A DNA stretch of 64,000 bases from Hippophae tibetana (Eukaryota > Streptophyta > Magnoliopsida > Rosales > Elaeagnaceae): contig CM072801.1 of NCBI GenBank assembly GCA_037013495.1, positions 101,439,816 through 101,503,815 on the forward strand, read 5' to 3'. Each line of letters begins with the position of its first letter. Position 1 is the first letter of the stretch. The position numbers were made by a program, and so were the translations under genes. Below are positions 1 through 12,414 of this stretch, in pieces. Below the pieces are notes generated by a model. It saw only the letters and a program-made list of their open reading frames with translations, searched no databases and had not been told where the DNA came from.

Positions 1-1234
1 ATAAAAAATATGAAGATTGATTGTTTCGCATTTTAAGACGTAGTGTATTCTGTTTAAATATTTCATAATAGTAAAGATATAAAATTTGAAATATTTATTT
101 ACCCTGTTTCTATAGTAAAATAGAAATGAGAAAATGTTTAATTTTTTTCATTTCCACTTATTTTCCTTTCCTTATCTTTTCTCACTATTTTCTTTACTTT
201 TTAAGTGTTGATTCCCAGCAAAATCTAATTCATTCGAATTTTAGTGCCTTCCTCATACATGTATAAAGGTTACCGCAATAACTTGTTTTAGAAATCATTT
301 GTAAAAAGTTTGTTACCTAGCAAGAAATATTTCTATGTTGCAAGCGCAAAATATTTCCCCTTATCTTTCGTTGCTTCTTACTCTTCGAATGGGTTTGGAA
401 TAAGATTATAAGGTAGAAAGGAAAAACACAATATTAAATTCATTACGGTACATTCCAACAAAACTAGAATAATTTATAAATATGGTAAGATTATTGATGT
501 CATAAAAGAATTAAGAATGAGAAGTACTAATCTTTTATTAAAAACAATTAATTAAGAAAAAATATGAAGTTTGATTGTTTCGCATTTTAAGACGTGATAT
601 ATTCCGTTTAAATATTTCATAATAGTAAGGAAATAAAATTTGGAATATTTATTTACCCTGTTTCTATTGTAAAATAGAAATGGGAAAATGTTTAATTTTT
701 TTCATTTCCACTTATTTTCTTTTCCTTATCTTTTCTCACTATTTTCTTTACTTTTTAAGTGTTGATTCCTAGCAAAATCTAATTCATTCGAATTTTGGTG
801 CCTTCCTCCTACATGAAAAAAGGGTACCGCAATAACTTGTTTTAGAAATCATTTGTAAAAAGTTTGTTACCTAGCAAGAAATATTTCTATGTTGCAAGCG
901 CACAATATTTCCCCTTATCTTTCGTTGCTTCTTACTCTTCGAATGGGTTTGGAATAAGATTATAAGGTAGAAAGGAAAAACTCAATGTTAAATTCATTAC
1001 AGTACATTCCAACAAAACTAGAATAATTTATATATTTGGTAAGAATATTGATGTCATAAAAGAATTAAGAATGAGAAGTACTCAATCTTTTCTTAAAAAC
1101 AATTAATTAATAAAAAATATGAAGTTTGATTGTTTCCCATTTTAAGACGTAGTATATTCCGTTTAAATATTTCATAATAGTAAGGATATAAAATTTGGAA
1201 TATTTATTTACCCTGTTTCTATAGTAAAATAGAA

Positions 1235-1666
1235 ATGAGAAAATGTTTAATTTTTTTCATTTCCACTTATTTTCTTTTCCTCATCTTTTCTCACTATTTT
1301 CTTTACTTTTTAAGTGTTGATTCCCATCAAAATCTAATTCATTCGAATTTTGGTGCCTTCCTCCTACATGAAAAAGGTTACCGCAATAACTTGTTTTAGA
1401 AATCATTTGTAAAAAGTTTGTTACCTAGCAAGAAATATTTCTATGTTGCAAGTGCAAAATATTTCCCCTTATCTTTCGTTGCATCTTACCCTTCGAATGG
1501 GTTTGGAATAAGATTATAAGGTAGAAAGGAAAAACACAATGTTAAATTCATTACGGTACATTCCAACAAAACTATAATAATTTATAAATATGGTAAGAAT
1601 ATTGATGTTATAAAAGAATTAAGAATGAGAAGTACAGATCTCTTATTAAAAAAACTTAATTTATAA
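1235..1666 (+). pseudogene. 143-codon interrupted reading frame inside the monomer (possible fossil gene)
   Basis: Read from the anchor ATG, the frame continues to TAA at 1664-1666. It contains only two stops: TAG at codon 55 (1397-1399) and TAA at codon 95 (1517-1519). The predicted N-terminus begins MRKCLIFF and holds a long hydrophobic, Phe/Leu-rich stretch of about 30 residues that could resemble a signal or membrane segment. The last third reads basic and polar (for example VKFITVHSNK, IIYKYGKNIDVIKEL). Copies with six A in CATGAAAAAAGG are frameshifted, while copies with GAAAAAGG or GAAAAATG keep this frame. Both stops occur in nearly all copies, so no intact protein is encoded under the standard code. 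I do not recognise the protein. It may be a decayed coding ancestor or chance; the openness of the frame is seen, the origin is inferred. Confidence 0.3.
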
Positions 1667-1787
1667 AAACTATGATGTTTCATTGTTTGGCATTTTAAGA
1701 CGTGATATATTCCGTTTAAATATTTCATAATAGTAAGGAAATAAAATTTGGAATATTTAGTTACCCTGTTTCTATTGTAAAATAGAA
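1235..1787 (+). repeat. Representative satellite monomer with internal map
   Basis: One 553-bp unit taken anchor to anchor. From the 5' end it holds: the anchor ATG; about 75 bp of pyrimidine-rich sequence with phased T-tracts; a CATTCGAAT element; a CTACATGAAAAAGG(T) segment whose A-run length varies between copies and shifts the reading phase; the 12-bp palindrome AGAAATATTTCT; a second TTCGAA element; GGAATAAGATTATAAGG; a TTATAAATATGGTAAG segment; a variable junction rich in TTAATTAA-like sequence; TTTTAAGACGT; an AAATATTT/AATAAA stretch; and the inverted repeat TTTCTAT...ATAGAAA directly before the next anchor. The junction has three main forms that define monomer families: ATGAAGATTGATTG, ATGAAGTTTGATTG and ATGAAGTTTCAGGATTTGGCG. 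Confidence 0.9.
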
Positions 1788-4700
1788 ATGGGAAAATGTT
1801 TAATTTTTTTCATTTCCACTTATTTTCTTTTCCTTATGTTTTCTCACTATTTTCTTTACTTTTTAAGTGTTGATTCCCAGCAAAATCTAATTCATTCGAA
1901 TTTTGGTGCCTTCCTCCTACATGAAAAAAGGTTACCGCAATAACTTGTTTTAGAAATCATTTGTAAAAAGTTTGTTACCTAGCAAGAAATATTTCTATGT
2001 TGCAAGCGCATAATATTTCCCCTTATCTTTCATTGCATCTTACCCTTCGAATGGGTTTGGAATAAGATTATAAGGTAGAAAGGAAAAACACAATGTTAAA
2101 TTCATTACGGTACATTCCAACAAAACTATAATAATTTATAAATATGGTAAGAATATTGATGTTATAAAAGAATTAAGAATGAGAAGTACAGATCTCTTAT
2201 TAAAAAAACTTAATTTATAAAAACTATGATGTTTCATTGTTTGGCATTTTAAGACGTGATATATTCCGTTTAAATATTTCATAATAGTAAGGAAATAAAA
2301 TTTGGAATTTTTATTTACCCTGTTTCTATTGTAAAATAGAAATGGGAAAATGTTTAATTTTTTTCATTTCCACTTATTTTCTTTTCCTTATCTTTTCTCA
2401 CTATTTTCTTTACTTTTTAAGTGTTGATTCCCCGCAAAATCTAATTCATTCGAATTTTGGTGCCTTCCCCCTACATGAAAAAAGGTTACCGCAATAACTT
2501 TTTTTAGAAATCATTTGTAAAAAGTTTCTTACCTAGCAAGAAATATTTCTATGTTGCAAGCGCATAATATTTCCCCTTATCTTTCGTTGCTTCTTACTCT
2601 TCGAATGGGTTTGGAATAAGATTATAAGATCGAAAGGAAAAACTCAATGTTAAATTCATTACGGCACATTCCAAAAAACTAGAATAATTTATAAATATGG
2701 TAAGAATATTGATATCATAAAAGAATTAAGAAGGAAAAGTACTGATCTCTTCTTTAAAAAACTTAATTAACAAAAATTAAGAAGTTTGATTGTTTGTCAT
2801 TTTAAGACGTAATATATTCCGTTTAAATATTTCATAATAGTAAGGAAATAAAATTTGGAATATTTAGTTACCCTGTTTCTATTGTAAAATAGAAATGGGA
2901 AAATGTTTAATTTTTTTCATTTCCACTTATTTTATTTTCCTTATGTTTTCTCACTATTTTCTTTACTTTTTAAGTGTTGATTCCCAGCAAAATCTAACTC
3001 ATTCGAATTTTGGTGCCTTCCTCCTACATGAAAAAAGGTTACCGCAATAACTTGTTTTAGAAATCATTTGTAAAAAGTTTGTTACCTAGCAAGAAATATT
3101 TCTATCTTGCAAGCGCACAATATTTCCCCTTATCTTTCGTTGCTTCTTACTCTTCGAATGGGTTTGGAATAAGATTATAAGGTAGAAAGGAAAAACTCAA
3201 TGTTAAATTCATTACGGTACATTCCAACAAAACTAGAATAATTTATATATATGGTAAGAATATTGATGTCATAAAAGAATTAAGAATGAGAAGTACTCAA
3301 TCTTTTCTTAAAAACAATTAATTAATAAAAAATATGAAGTTTGATTGTTTCCCATTTTAAGACATAGTATATTCCGTTTAAATATTTCATAATAGTAAGG
3401 ATATAAAATTTGGAATATTTATTTACCCTGTTTCTATAGTAAAATAGAAATGAGAAAATGTTTAATTTTTTTCATTTCCACTTATTTTCTTTTCCTCATC
3501 TTTTCTCACTATTTTATTTACTTTTTAAGTGTTGATTCCCAACAAAATCTAATTCATTCGAATTTTGGTGCCTTCCTCCTACATGAAAAAGGTTACCGCA
3601 ATAACTTGTTTTAGAAATCATTTGTAAAAAGTTTGTTACCTAGCAAGAAATATTTCTATGTTGCAAGTGCAAAATATTTCCCCTTATCTTTCGTTGCTTC
3701 TTACTCTTCGAATGGGTTTGGAATTAGATTATAAGGTAGAAAGGAAAAACACAACGTTAAATTCATTATGGTACATTCCAACAAAACTATAAAAATTTAT
3801 AAATATGGTAAGAATATTGATGTTATAAAAGAATTAAGAATGAGAAGTACTGATCTCTTCTTTAAAAAACTTAATTTATAAAAACTATGATGTTTCATTG
3901 TTTGGCATTTTAAGACGTGATATATTCCGTTTAAATATTTCATAATAGTAAGGAAATAAAATTTGGAATATTTATTTACCCTGTTTCTATTGTAAAATAG
4001 AAATGGGAAAATGTTTAATTTATTTCATTTCCACTTATTTTCTTTTCCTTATCTTTTCTCACTATTTTCTTTACTTTTTAAGTGTTGATTCCCAGCAAAA
4101 TCTAATTCATTCGAATTTTGGTGCCTTCCTCCTACATGAAAAAAGGTTACCGCAATAACTTGTTTTAGAAATCATTTGTAAAAAGTTTGTTACCTAGCAA
4201 GAAATATTTCTATATTGCAAGCGCAAAATATTTCCCCTTATCTTTCGTTGCATCTTACCCTTCGAATGGGTTTGGAATAAGATTATAAGGTAGAAAGGAA
4301 AAACACAATGTTAAATTCATTACGGTACATTCCAACAAAACTATAATAATTTATAAATATGGTAAGAATATTGATGTTATAAAAGAATTAAGAATGAGAA
4401 GTACAGATCTCTTATTAAAAAAACTTAATTTATAAAAACTATGATGTTTCATTGTTTGGCATTTTAAGACGTGATATATTCCGTTTAAATATTTCATAAT
4501 AGTAAGGAAATAAAATTTGGAATATTTAGTTACCCTGTTTCTATTGTAAAATAGAAATGGGAAAATGTTTAATTTTTTTCATTTCCACTTATTTTCTTTT
4601 CCTTATGTTTTCTCACTATTTTCTTTACTTTTTAAGTGTTGATTCCCAGCAAAATCTAATTCATTCGAATTTTGGTGCCTTCCTCCTACATGAAAAAAGG

Positions 4701-7700
4701 TTACCGCAATAACTTGTTTTAGAAATCATTTGTAAAAAGTTTGTTACCTAGCAAGAAATATTTCTATGTTGCAAGCGCATAATATTTCCCCTTATCTTTT
4801 GTTGCATCTTACCCTTCGAATGGGTTTGGAATAAGATTATAAGGTAGAAAGGAAAAACACAATGTTAAATTCATTACGGTACATTCCAACAAAACTATAA
4901 TAATTTATAAATATGGTAAGAATATTGATGTTATAAAAGAATTAAGAATGAGAAGTACAGATCTCTTATTAAAAAAACTTAATTTATAAAAACTATGATG
5001 TTTCATTGTTTGGCATTTTAAGACGTGATATATTCCGTTTAAATATTTCATAATGGTAAGGAAATAAAATTTGGAATATTTATTTACCCTGTTTCTATTG
5101 TAAAATAGAAATGGGAAAATGTTTAATTTTTTTCATTTCCACTTATTTTCTTTTCCTTATCTTTTCTCACTATTTTCTTTACTTTTTAAGTGTTGATTCC
5201 CAGCAAAATCTAATTCATTCGAATTTTGGTGCCTTCCTCCTACATGAAAAAAGGTTACCGCAATAACTTGTTTTAGAAATCATTTGTAAAAAGTTTGTTA
5301 CCTAGCAAGAAATATTTCTATGTTGCAAGCGCATAATATTTCCCCTTATCTTTCATTGCATCTTACCCTTCGAATGGGTTTGGAATAAGATTATAAGGTA
5401 GAAAGGAAAAACACAATGTTAAATTCATTACGGTACATTCCAACAAAACTATAATAATTTATAAATATGGTAAGAATATTGATGTTATAAAAGAATTAAG
5501 AATGAGAAGTACAGATCTCTTATTAAAAAAACTTAATTTATAAAAACTATGATGTTTCATTGTTTGGCATTTTAAGACGTGATATATTCCGTTTAAATAT
5601 TTCATAATAGTAAGGAAATAAAATTTGGAATATTTATTTACCCTGTTTCTATTGTAAAATAGAAATGGGAAAATGTTTAATTTTTTTCATTTCCACTTAT
5701 TTTCTTTTCCTTATCTTTTCTCACTATTTTCTTTACTTTTTAAGTGTTGATTCCCCGCAAAATCTAATTCATTCGAATTTTGGTGCCTTCCCCCTACATG
5801 AAAAAAGGTTACCGCAATAACTTTTTTTAGAAATCATTTGTAAAAAGTTTCTTACCTAGCAAGAAATATTTCTATGTTGCAAGCGCATAATATTTCCCCT
5901 TATCTTTCGTTGCTTCTTACTCTTCGAATGGGTTTGGAATAAGATTATAAGATCGAAAGGAAAAACTCAATGTTAAATTCATTACGGTACATTCCAAAAA
6001 ACTAGAATAATTTATAAATATGGTAAGAATATTGATATCATAAAAGAATTAAGAAGGAAAAGTACTGATCTCTTCTTTAAAAAACTTAATTAACAAAAAT
6101 TAAGAAGTTTGATTGTTTGTCATTTTAAGACGTAATATATTCCGTTTAAATATTTCATAATAGTAAGGAAATAAAATTTGGAATATTTAGTTACCCTGTT
6201 TCTATTGTAAAATAGAAATGGGAAAATGTTTAATTTTTTTCATTTCCACTTATTTTATTTTCCTTATGTTTTCTCACTATTTTCTTTACTTTTTAAGTGT
6301 TGATTCCCAGCAAAATCTAACTCATTCGAATTTTGGTGCCTTCCTCCTACATGAAAAAAGGTTACCGCAATAACTTGTTTTAGAAATCATTTGTAAAAAG
6401 TTTGTTACCTAGCAAGAAATATTTCTATCTTGCAAGCGCACAATATTTCCCCTTATCTTTCGTTGCTTCTTACTCTTCGAATGGGTTTGGAATAAGATTA
6501 TAAGGTAGAAAGGAAAAACTCAATGTTAAATTCATTACGGTACATTCCAACAAAACTAGAATAATTTATATATATGGTAAGAATATTGATGTCATAAAAG
6601 AATTAAGAATGAGAAGTACTCAATCTTTTCTTAAAAACAATTAATTAATAAAAAATATGAAGTTTGATTGTTTCCCATTTTAAGACGTAGTATATTCCGT
6701 TTAAATATTTCATAATAGTAAGGATATAAAATTTGGAATATTTATTTACCCTGTTTCTATAGTAAAATAGAAATGAGAAAATGTTTAATTTTTTTCATTT
6801 CCACTTATTTTCTTTTCCTCATCTTTTCTCACTATTTTATTTACTTTTTAAGTGTTGATTCCCAACAAAATCTAATTCATTCGAATTTTGGTGCCTTCCT
6901 CCTACATGAAAAAGGTTACCGCAATAACTTGTTTTAGAAATCATTTGTAAAAAGTTTGTTACCTAGCAAGAAATATTTCTATGTTGCAAGTGCAAAATAT
7001 TTCCCCTTATCTTTCGTTGCTTCTTACTCTTCGAATGGGTTTGGAATTAGATTATAAGGTAGTAAGGAAAAACACAACGTTAAATTCATTATGGTACATT
7101 CCAACAAAACTATAAAAATTTATAAATATGGTAAGAATATTGATGTTATAAAAGAATTAAGAATGAGAAGTACTGATCTCTTCTTTAAAAAACTTAATTT
7201 ATAAAAACTATGATGTTTCATTGTTTGGCATTTTAAGACGTGATATATTCCGTTTAAATATTTCATAATAGTAAGGAAATAAAATTTGGAATATTTATTT
7301 ACCCTGTTTCTATTGTAAAATAGAAATGGGAAAATGTTTAATTTTTTTCATTTCCACTTATTTTTTTTTTCCTTATCTTTTCTCACTATTTTCTTTACTT
7401 TTTAAGTGTTGATTCCCAGCAAAATCTAATTCATTCGAATTTTGGTGCCTTCCTCCTACATGAAAAAAGGTTACCGCAATAACTTGTTTTAGAAATCATT
7501 TGTAAAAAGTTTGTTACCTAGCAAGAAATATTTCTATATTGCAAGCGCAAAATATTTCCCCTTATCTTTCGTTGCATCTTACCCTTCGAATGGGTTTGGA
7601 ATAAGATTATAAGGTAGAAAGGAAAAACACAATGTTAAATTCATTACGGTACATTCCAACAAAACTATAATAATTTATAAATATGGTAAGAATATTGATG

Positions 7701-8433
7701 TTATAAAAGAATTAAGAATGAGAAGTACAGATCTCTTATTAAAAAAACTTAATTTATAAAAACTATGATGTTTCATTGTTTGGCATTTTAAGACGTGATA
7801 TATTCCGTTTAAATATTTCATAATAGTAAGGAAATAAAATTTGGAATATTTAGTTACCCTGTTTCTATTGTAAAATAGAAATGGGAAAATGTTTAATTTT
7901 TTTCATTTCCACTTATTTTCTTTTCCTTATGTTTTCTCACTATTTTCTTTACTTTTTAAGTGTTGATTCCCAGCAAAATCTAATTCATTCGAATTTTGGT
8001 GCCTTCCTCCTACATGAAAAAAGGTTACCGCAATAACTTGTTTTAGAAATTATTTGTAAAAAGTTTGTTACCTAGCAAGAAATATTTCTATGTTGCAAGC
8101 GCATAATATTTCCCCTTATCTTTCGTTGCTTCTTACTCTTCGAATGGGTTTGGAATAAGATTATAAGGTAGAAAGGAAAAACTCAATGTTAAATTCATTA
8201 CGGTACATTCCAAAAAACTAGAATAATTTATAAATATGGTAAGAATATTGATCTCATAAAAGAATTAAGAATGAGAAGTACTGATCTCTTCTTTAAAAAA
8301 CTTAATTAACAAAAATTATGAAGTTTGATTGTTTGGCATTTTAAGACGTAATATATTCCGTTTAAATATTTCATAATAGTAAGGAAAAAAAATTTGGAAT
8401 ATTTATTTACCCTGTTTCTATTGAAAAATAGAA
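1788..8433 (+). repeat. 6-monomer higher-order repeat (3,323 bp), two copies
   Basis: Copy 1 holds anchors 1788, 2342, 2895, 3450, 4003 and 4557. Copy 2 holds anchors 5111, 5665, 6218, 6773, 7326 and 7881. Rare variants recur at +3,323: CCCCGCAAAATC with CCCCCTACATG and CTTTTTTTAG (2342/5665), TATCTTGCAAGCGC (2895/6218), CACAACGTTAAATTC (3450/6773) and CTATATTGCAAGCGC (4003/7326). Few substitutions separate the copies; one is GACATAG versus GACGTAG (about 3362/6685), another GAAAGG versus GTAAGG (about 3741/7064). Matching at this offset runs from about 1,980 to about 8,080. The outer ends (first half of 1788 versus 5111; last half of 4557 versus 7881) differ slightly, so the true unit boundaries lie inside monomers. 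Confidence 0.9.
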
Positions 8434-11400
8434 ATGGGAAAATGTTTAATTTTTTTCATTTCCACTTATTTTATTTTCCTTATGTTTTCTCACTATTTTC
8501 TTTACTTTTTAAGTGTTGATTCTCATTAAAATCTAATTCATTCGAATTTTGGTGCCTTCCTCTTACATGAAAAAGGTTACCGCAATAACTTGTTTTAGAA
8601 ATCATTTGTAAAAAGTTTGTTACCTAGCAAGAAATATTTCTATGTTGCAAGCGCATAATATTTCCCCTTATCTTTCGTTGCTTCTTACTCTTCGAATGGG
8701 TTTGGAATAAGATTATAAGGTAGAAAGGAAAAACTCAATGTTAAATTCATTACGGTACATTCCAAAAAACTAGAATAATTTATAAATATGGTAAGAATAT
8801 TGATATCATAAAAGAATTAAGAATGAGAAGTACTGATCTCTTCTTTAAAAAACTTAATTAACAAAAATTATGAAGTTTGATTGTTTGGCATTTTAAGACC
8901 TAATATATTCCGTTTAAATATTTCATAATAGTAAGGAAATAAAATTTGGAATATTTATTTACCCTGTTTCTATTGTAAAATAGAAATGGAAAATGTTTAA
9001 TTTTTTTCATTTCCACTTATTTTCTTTTCCTTATCTTTTCTCACTATTTTCTTTACTTTTTAAGTGTTGATTCCCAGCAAAATCTAATTCATTCGAATTT
9101 TGGTGCCTTCCTCCTACATGAAAAAAGGTTACCGCAATAACTTGTTTTAGAAATTATTTGTAAAAAGTTTGTTACCTAGCAAGAAATATTTCTATGTTGC
9201 AAGCGCACAATATTTCCCCTTATCTTTCGTTGCTTCTTACTCTTCGAATGGGTTTGGAATAAGATTATAAGGTAGAAAGGAAAAACACAATGTTAAATTC
9301 ATTACGGTACATTCCAACAAAACTAGAACAATTTATAAATATGATAAGATTATTGATGTCATAAAAGAATTAAGAATGAGAAGTACTAATCTCTTATTAA
9401 AAACAATTAATTAAGAAAAAATATGAAGTTTGTTTGTTTCGCATTTTAAGACGTAGTATATTCCGTTTAAATATTTCATAATAGTAAGGAAATAATATTT
9501 GGAATATTTATTTACCCTGTTTCTATACTAAAATAGAAATGAGAAAATGTTTAATTTTTTTTCATTTCCACTTATTTTCTTTTCCTTATCTTTTCTCACT
9601 ATTTTCCTTACTTTTTAAGTGTTGATTCCCAGCAAAATCTAATTCATTCGAATTTTGGTGCCTTCCTCCTACAAGAAAAAAGGTTACCGCAATAACTTGT
9701 TTTAGAAATCATTTGTAAAAAGTTTGTTACCTAGCAAGAAATATTTCTATGTTGCAAGCGCAAAATATTTCCCCTTATCTTTCGTTGCTTCTTACTCTTC
9801 GAATGGGTTTGGAATAAGATTATAAGGTAGAAAGGAAAAACACACTATTAAATTCATTACGGTACATTCCAACAAAACTAGAATAATTTATAAATATGGT
9901 AAGATTATTGATGTCATAAAAGAATTAAGAATGAGAAGTACTAATCTCTTATTAAAAACAATTAATTAAGAAAAAATATGAAGTTTGATTGTTTCGCATT
10001 TTAAGACGTAGTATATTCCGTTTAAATATTTCATAATAGTAAGGAAATAATATTTGCAATATTTATTTACCCTGTTTCTATACTAAAATAGAAATTAGAA
10101 AATGTTTAATTTTTTTCATTTCCACTTATTTTCTTTTCCTTATCTTTTCTCACTATTTTCTTTACTTTTTAAGTGTTGATTCCCAGCAAAATCTAATTCA
10201 TTCGAATTTTGGTGCCTTCCTCCTACATGAAAAAAGGTTACCGCAATAACTTGTTTTAGAAATCATTTGTAAAAAGTTTGTTACCTAGCAAGAAATATTT
10301 CTATGTTGCAAGCGCACAATATTTCCCCTTATCTTTCGTTGCTTCTTACTCTTCGAATGGGTTTGGAATAAGATTATAAGGTAGAAAGGAAAAACACAAT
10401 GTTAAATTCATTACGGTACATTGCAACAAAACTAGAACAATTTATAAATATGATAAGATTATTGATGTCATAAAAGAATTAAGAATGAGAAGTACTAATC
10501 TCTTATTAAAAACAATTAATTAAGAAAAAATATGAAGTTTGTTTGTTTCGCATTTTAAGACGTAGTATATTCCGTTTAAATATTTCATAATAGTAAGGAA
10601 ATAATATTTGGAATATTTATTTACCCTGTTTCTATACTAAAATAGAAATGAGAAAATGTTTAATTTTTTTCATTTCCACTTATTTTCTTTTCCTTATCTT
10701 TTCTCACTATTTTCCTTACTTTTTAAGTGTTGATTCCCAGCAAAATCTAATTCATTCGAATTTTGGTGCCTTCCACCTACATGAAAAAAGGTTACCGCAA
10801 TAACTTGTTTTAGAAATCATTTGTAAAAAGTTTGTTACCTAGCAAGAAATATTTCTATGTTGCAAGCGCAAAATATTTCCCCTTATCTTTCGTTGCTTCT
10901 TACTCTTCGAATGGGTTTGGAATAAGATTATAAGGAAGAAAGGAAAAACACAATATTAAATTCATTACGGTACATTCCAACAAAACTAGAATAATTTATA
11001 AATATGGTAAGATTATTGATGTCATAAAAGAATTAAGAATGAGAAGTACTAATCTCTTATTAAAAACAATTAATTAAGAAAAAAATATGAAGTTTGATTG
11101 TTTCGCATTTTAAGGACGTAGTATATTCCGTTTAAATATTTCATAATAGTAAGGAAATAATATTTGCAATATTTATTTACCCTGTTTCCTATACTAAAAT
11201 AGAAATTAGAAAAATGTTTAATTTTTTTCATTTCCACTTATTTTCTTTTCCTTATCTTTTCTCACTATTTTCTTTACTTTTTAAGTGTTGATTCCCAGCA
11301 AAATCTAATTCATTCGAATTTTGGGTGCCTTCCTCCTAAATGAAAAAAGGTTACCGCAATAACTTGTTTTAGAAATCATTTGTAAAAAGTTTGTTACCTA

Positions 11401-12414
11401 GCAAGAAAATATTTCTATGTCGCAAGTGCAAAATATTTTCCCCTTATCTTTCGTTGCTTCTTACTCTTCGAATGGGTTTGGAATAAGATTATAAGGTAGA
11501 AAAGGAAAAACACAACGTTAAATTCATTATGGTACAATTCCAACAAAACTATAAAAATTTATAAATATGGTAAGAATATTGATGTTATAAAAGAATTAAG
11601 AATGAGAAGGTACTGATCTCTTCTTAAAAAACTTAATTGAGAAAAATTATGTAGTTTGATTGTTTGGCATTTTAAGACGTAATATATTCCGTTTAAATAT
11701 TTCATAATAGTAAGGAAATAAAATTTGGAATATTTATTTACCCTGTTTCTATTGTTAAATAGAAATGGGAAAATGTTTAATTTTTTTCATTTCCACTTAT
11801 TTTCTTTTCCTTATCTTTTCTCACTATTTTCTTTACTTTTTAAGTGTTGATTCCCCGCAAAATCTAATTCATTCGAATTTTGGTGCCTTCCTCCTACATG
11901 AAAAAAGGTTACCGCAATAACTTTTTTTAGAAATCATTTGTAAAAAGTTTCTTACCTAGCAAGAAATATTTCTATGTTGCAAGCGCATAATATTTCCCCT
12001 TATCTTTCGTTGCTTCTTACTCTTCGAATGGGTTTGGAATAAGATTATAAGGTCGAAAGGAAAAACTCAATGTTAAATTCATTACGGTACATTCCAACAA
12101 AACTAGAATAATTTATAAATATGGTAAGAATATTGATGTCATAAAAGAATTAAGAATGAAAAGTACTAATCTCTTATTAAAAACAATTAATTAAGAAAAA
12201 ATATGAAGTTTGATTGTTTCGCATTTTAAGACGTAGTATATTCCGTTTAAATATTTCATAAAAGTAGGGAAATAATATTTGGAATATTTATTTACCCTGT
12301 TTCTGTAGTAAAATAGAAATGAGAAAATGTTTAATTTTTTTCATTTCCACTTATTTTCTTTTCCTTATCTTTTCTCATTATTTTCTTTACTTTTTAAGTG
12401 ATGATTCCTATTAA
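8434..12414 (+). repeat. Mixed monomers with an internal dimer pair
   Basis: Anchors 8434, 8986, 9539, 10094, 10648, 11205, 11765 and 12319. Units 9539-10647 and 10648-11764 form a dimer pair: 9539 and 10648 share GAAGTTTGTTTG and CTTACTTTTTAAG, while 10094 and 11205 share TTTGCAATATT and ATT in place of the anchor ATG. The dimer relationship also reaches back, because 8986 and 10094 share GAACAATTTATAAATATGATAAG. The unit at 11205 is a hybrid: its first part is like 10094 and its last part like 3450/6773. The unit at 11765 carries the CCCCGCAAAATC/CTTTTTTTAG family of 2342/5665. No gene is visible. Confidence 0.85.
11080..11620 (+). other. Stretch with ten single-base homopolymer extensions
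   Basis: Against its neighbours this one stretch carries about ten one-base insertions, each lengthening an existing base or run: GAAAAAAATATG, AAGGACG, TTTCCTAT, GAAAAATG, TTGGGTG, GAAAATATTT, ATATTTTCCCC, GAAAAGGAAA, ACAATTCC and GAAGGTAC. One base is lost in CTTCTTAAAAAA. The net gain explains the unusual anchor intervals of 557 and 560 bp. No other monomer in the window shows this density. The pattern is typical of uncorrected long-read consensus error rather than biology, but that is inference. Confidence 0.75.

Larger units (their letters stand above)
1..1787 (+). repeat. Left block: three mixed monomers
   Basis: Anchors at 126, 680 and 1235, preceded by a partial unit. The unit at 126 has the GAAGATTGATTG junction and the GTGTATTCTG variant that dominate the 13-37 kb region. 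The units at 680 and 1235 resemble those at 2895/3450 and 6218/6773, sharing the ACTCAATCTTTTC end and the CCCATCAAAATC or short-A-run forms. This block therefore samples families amplified elsewhere in the window. No gene is visible. Confidence 0.85.
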
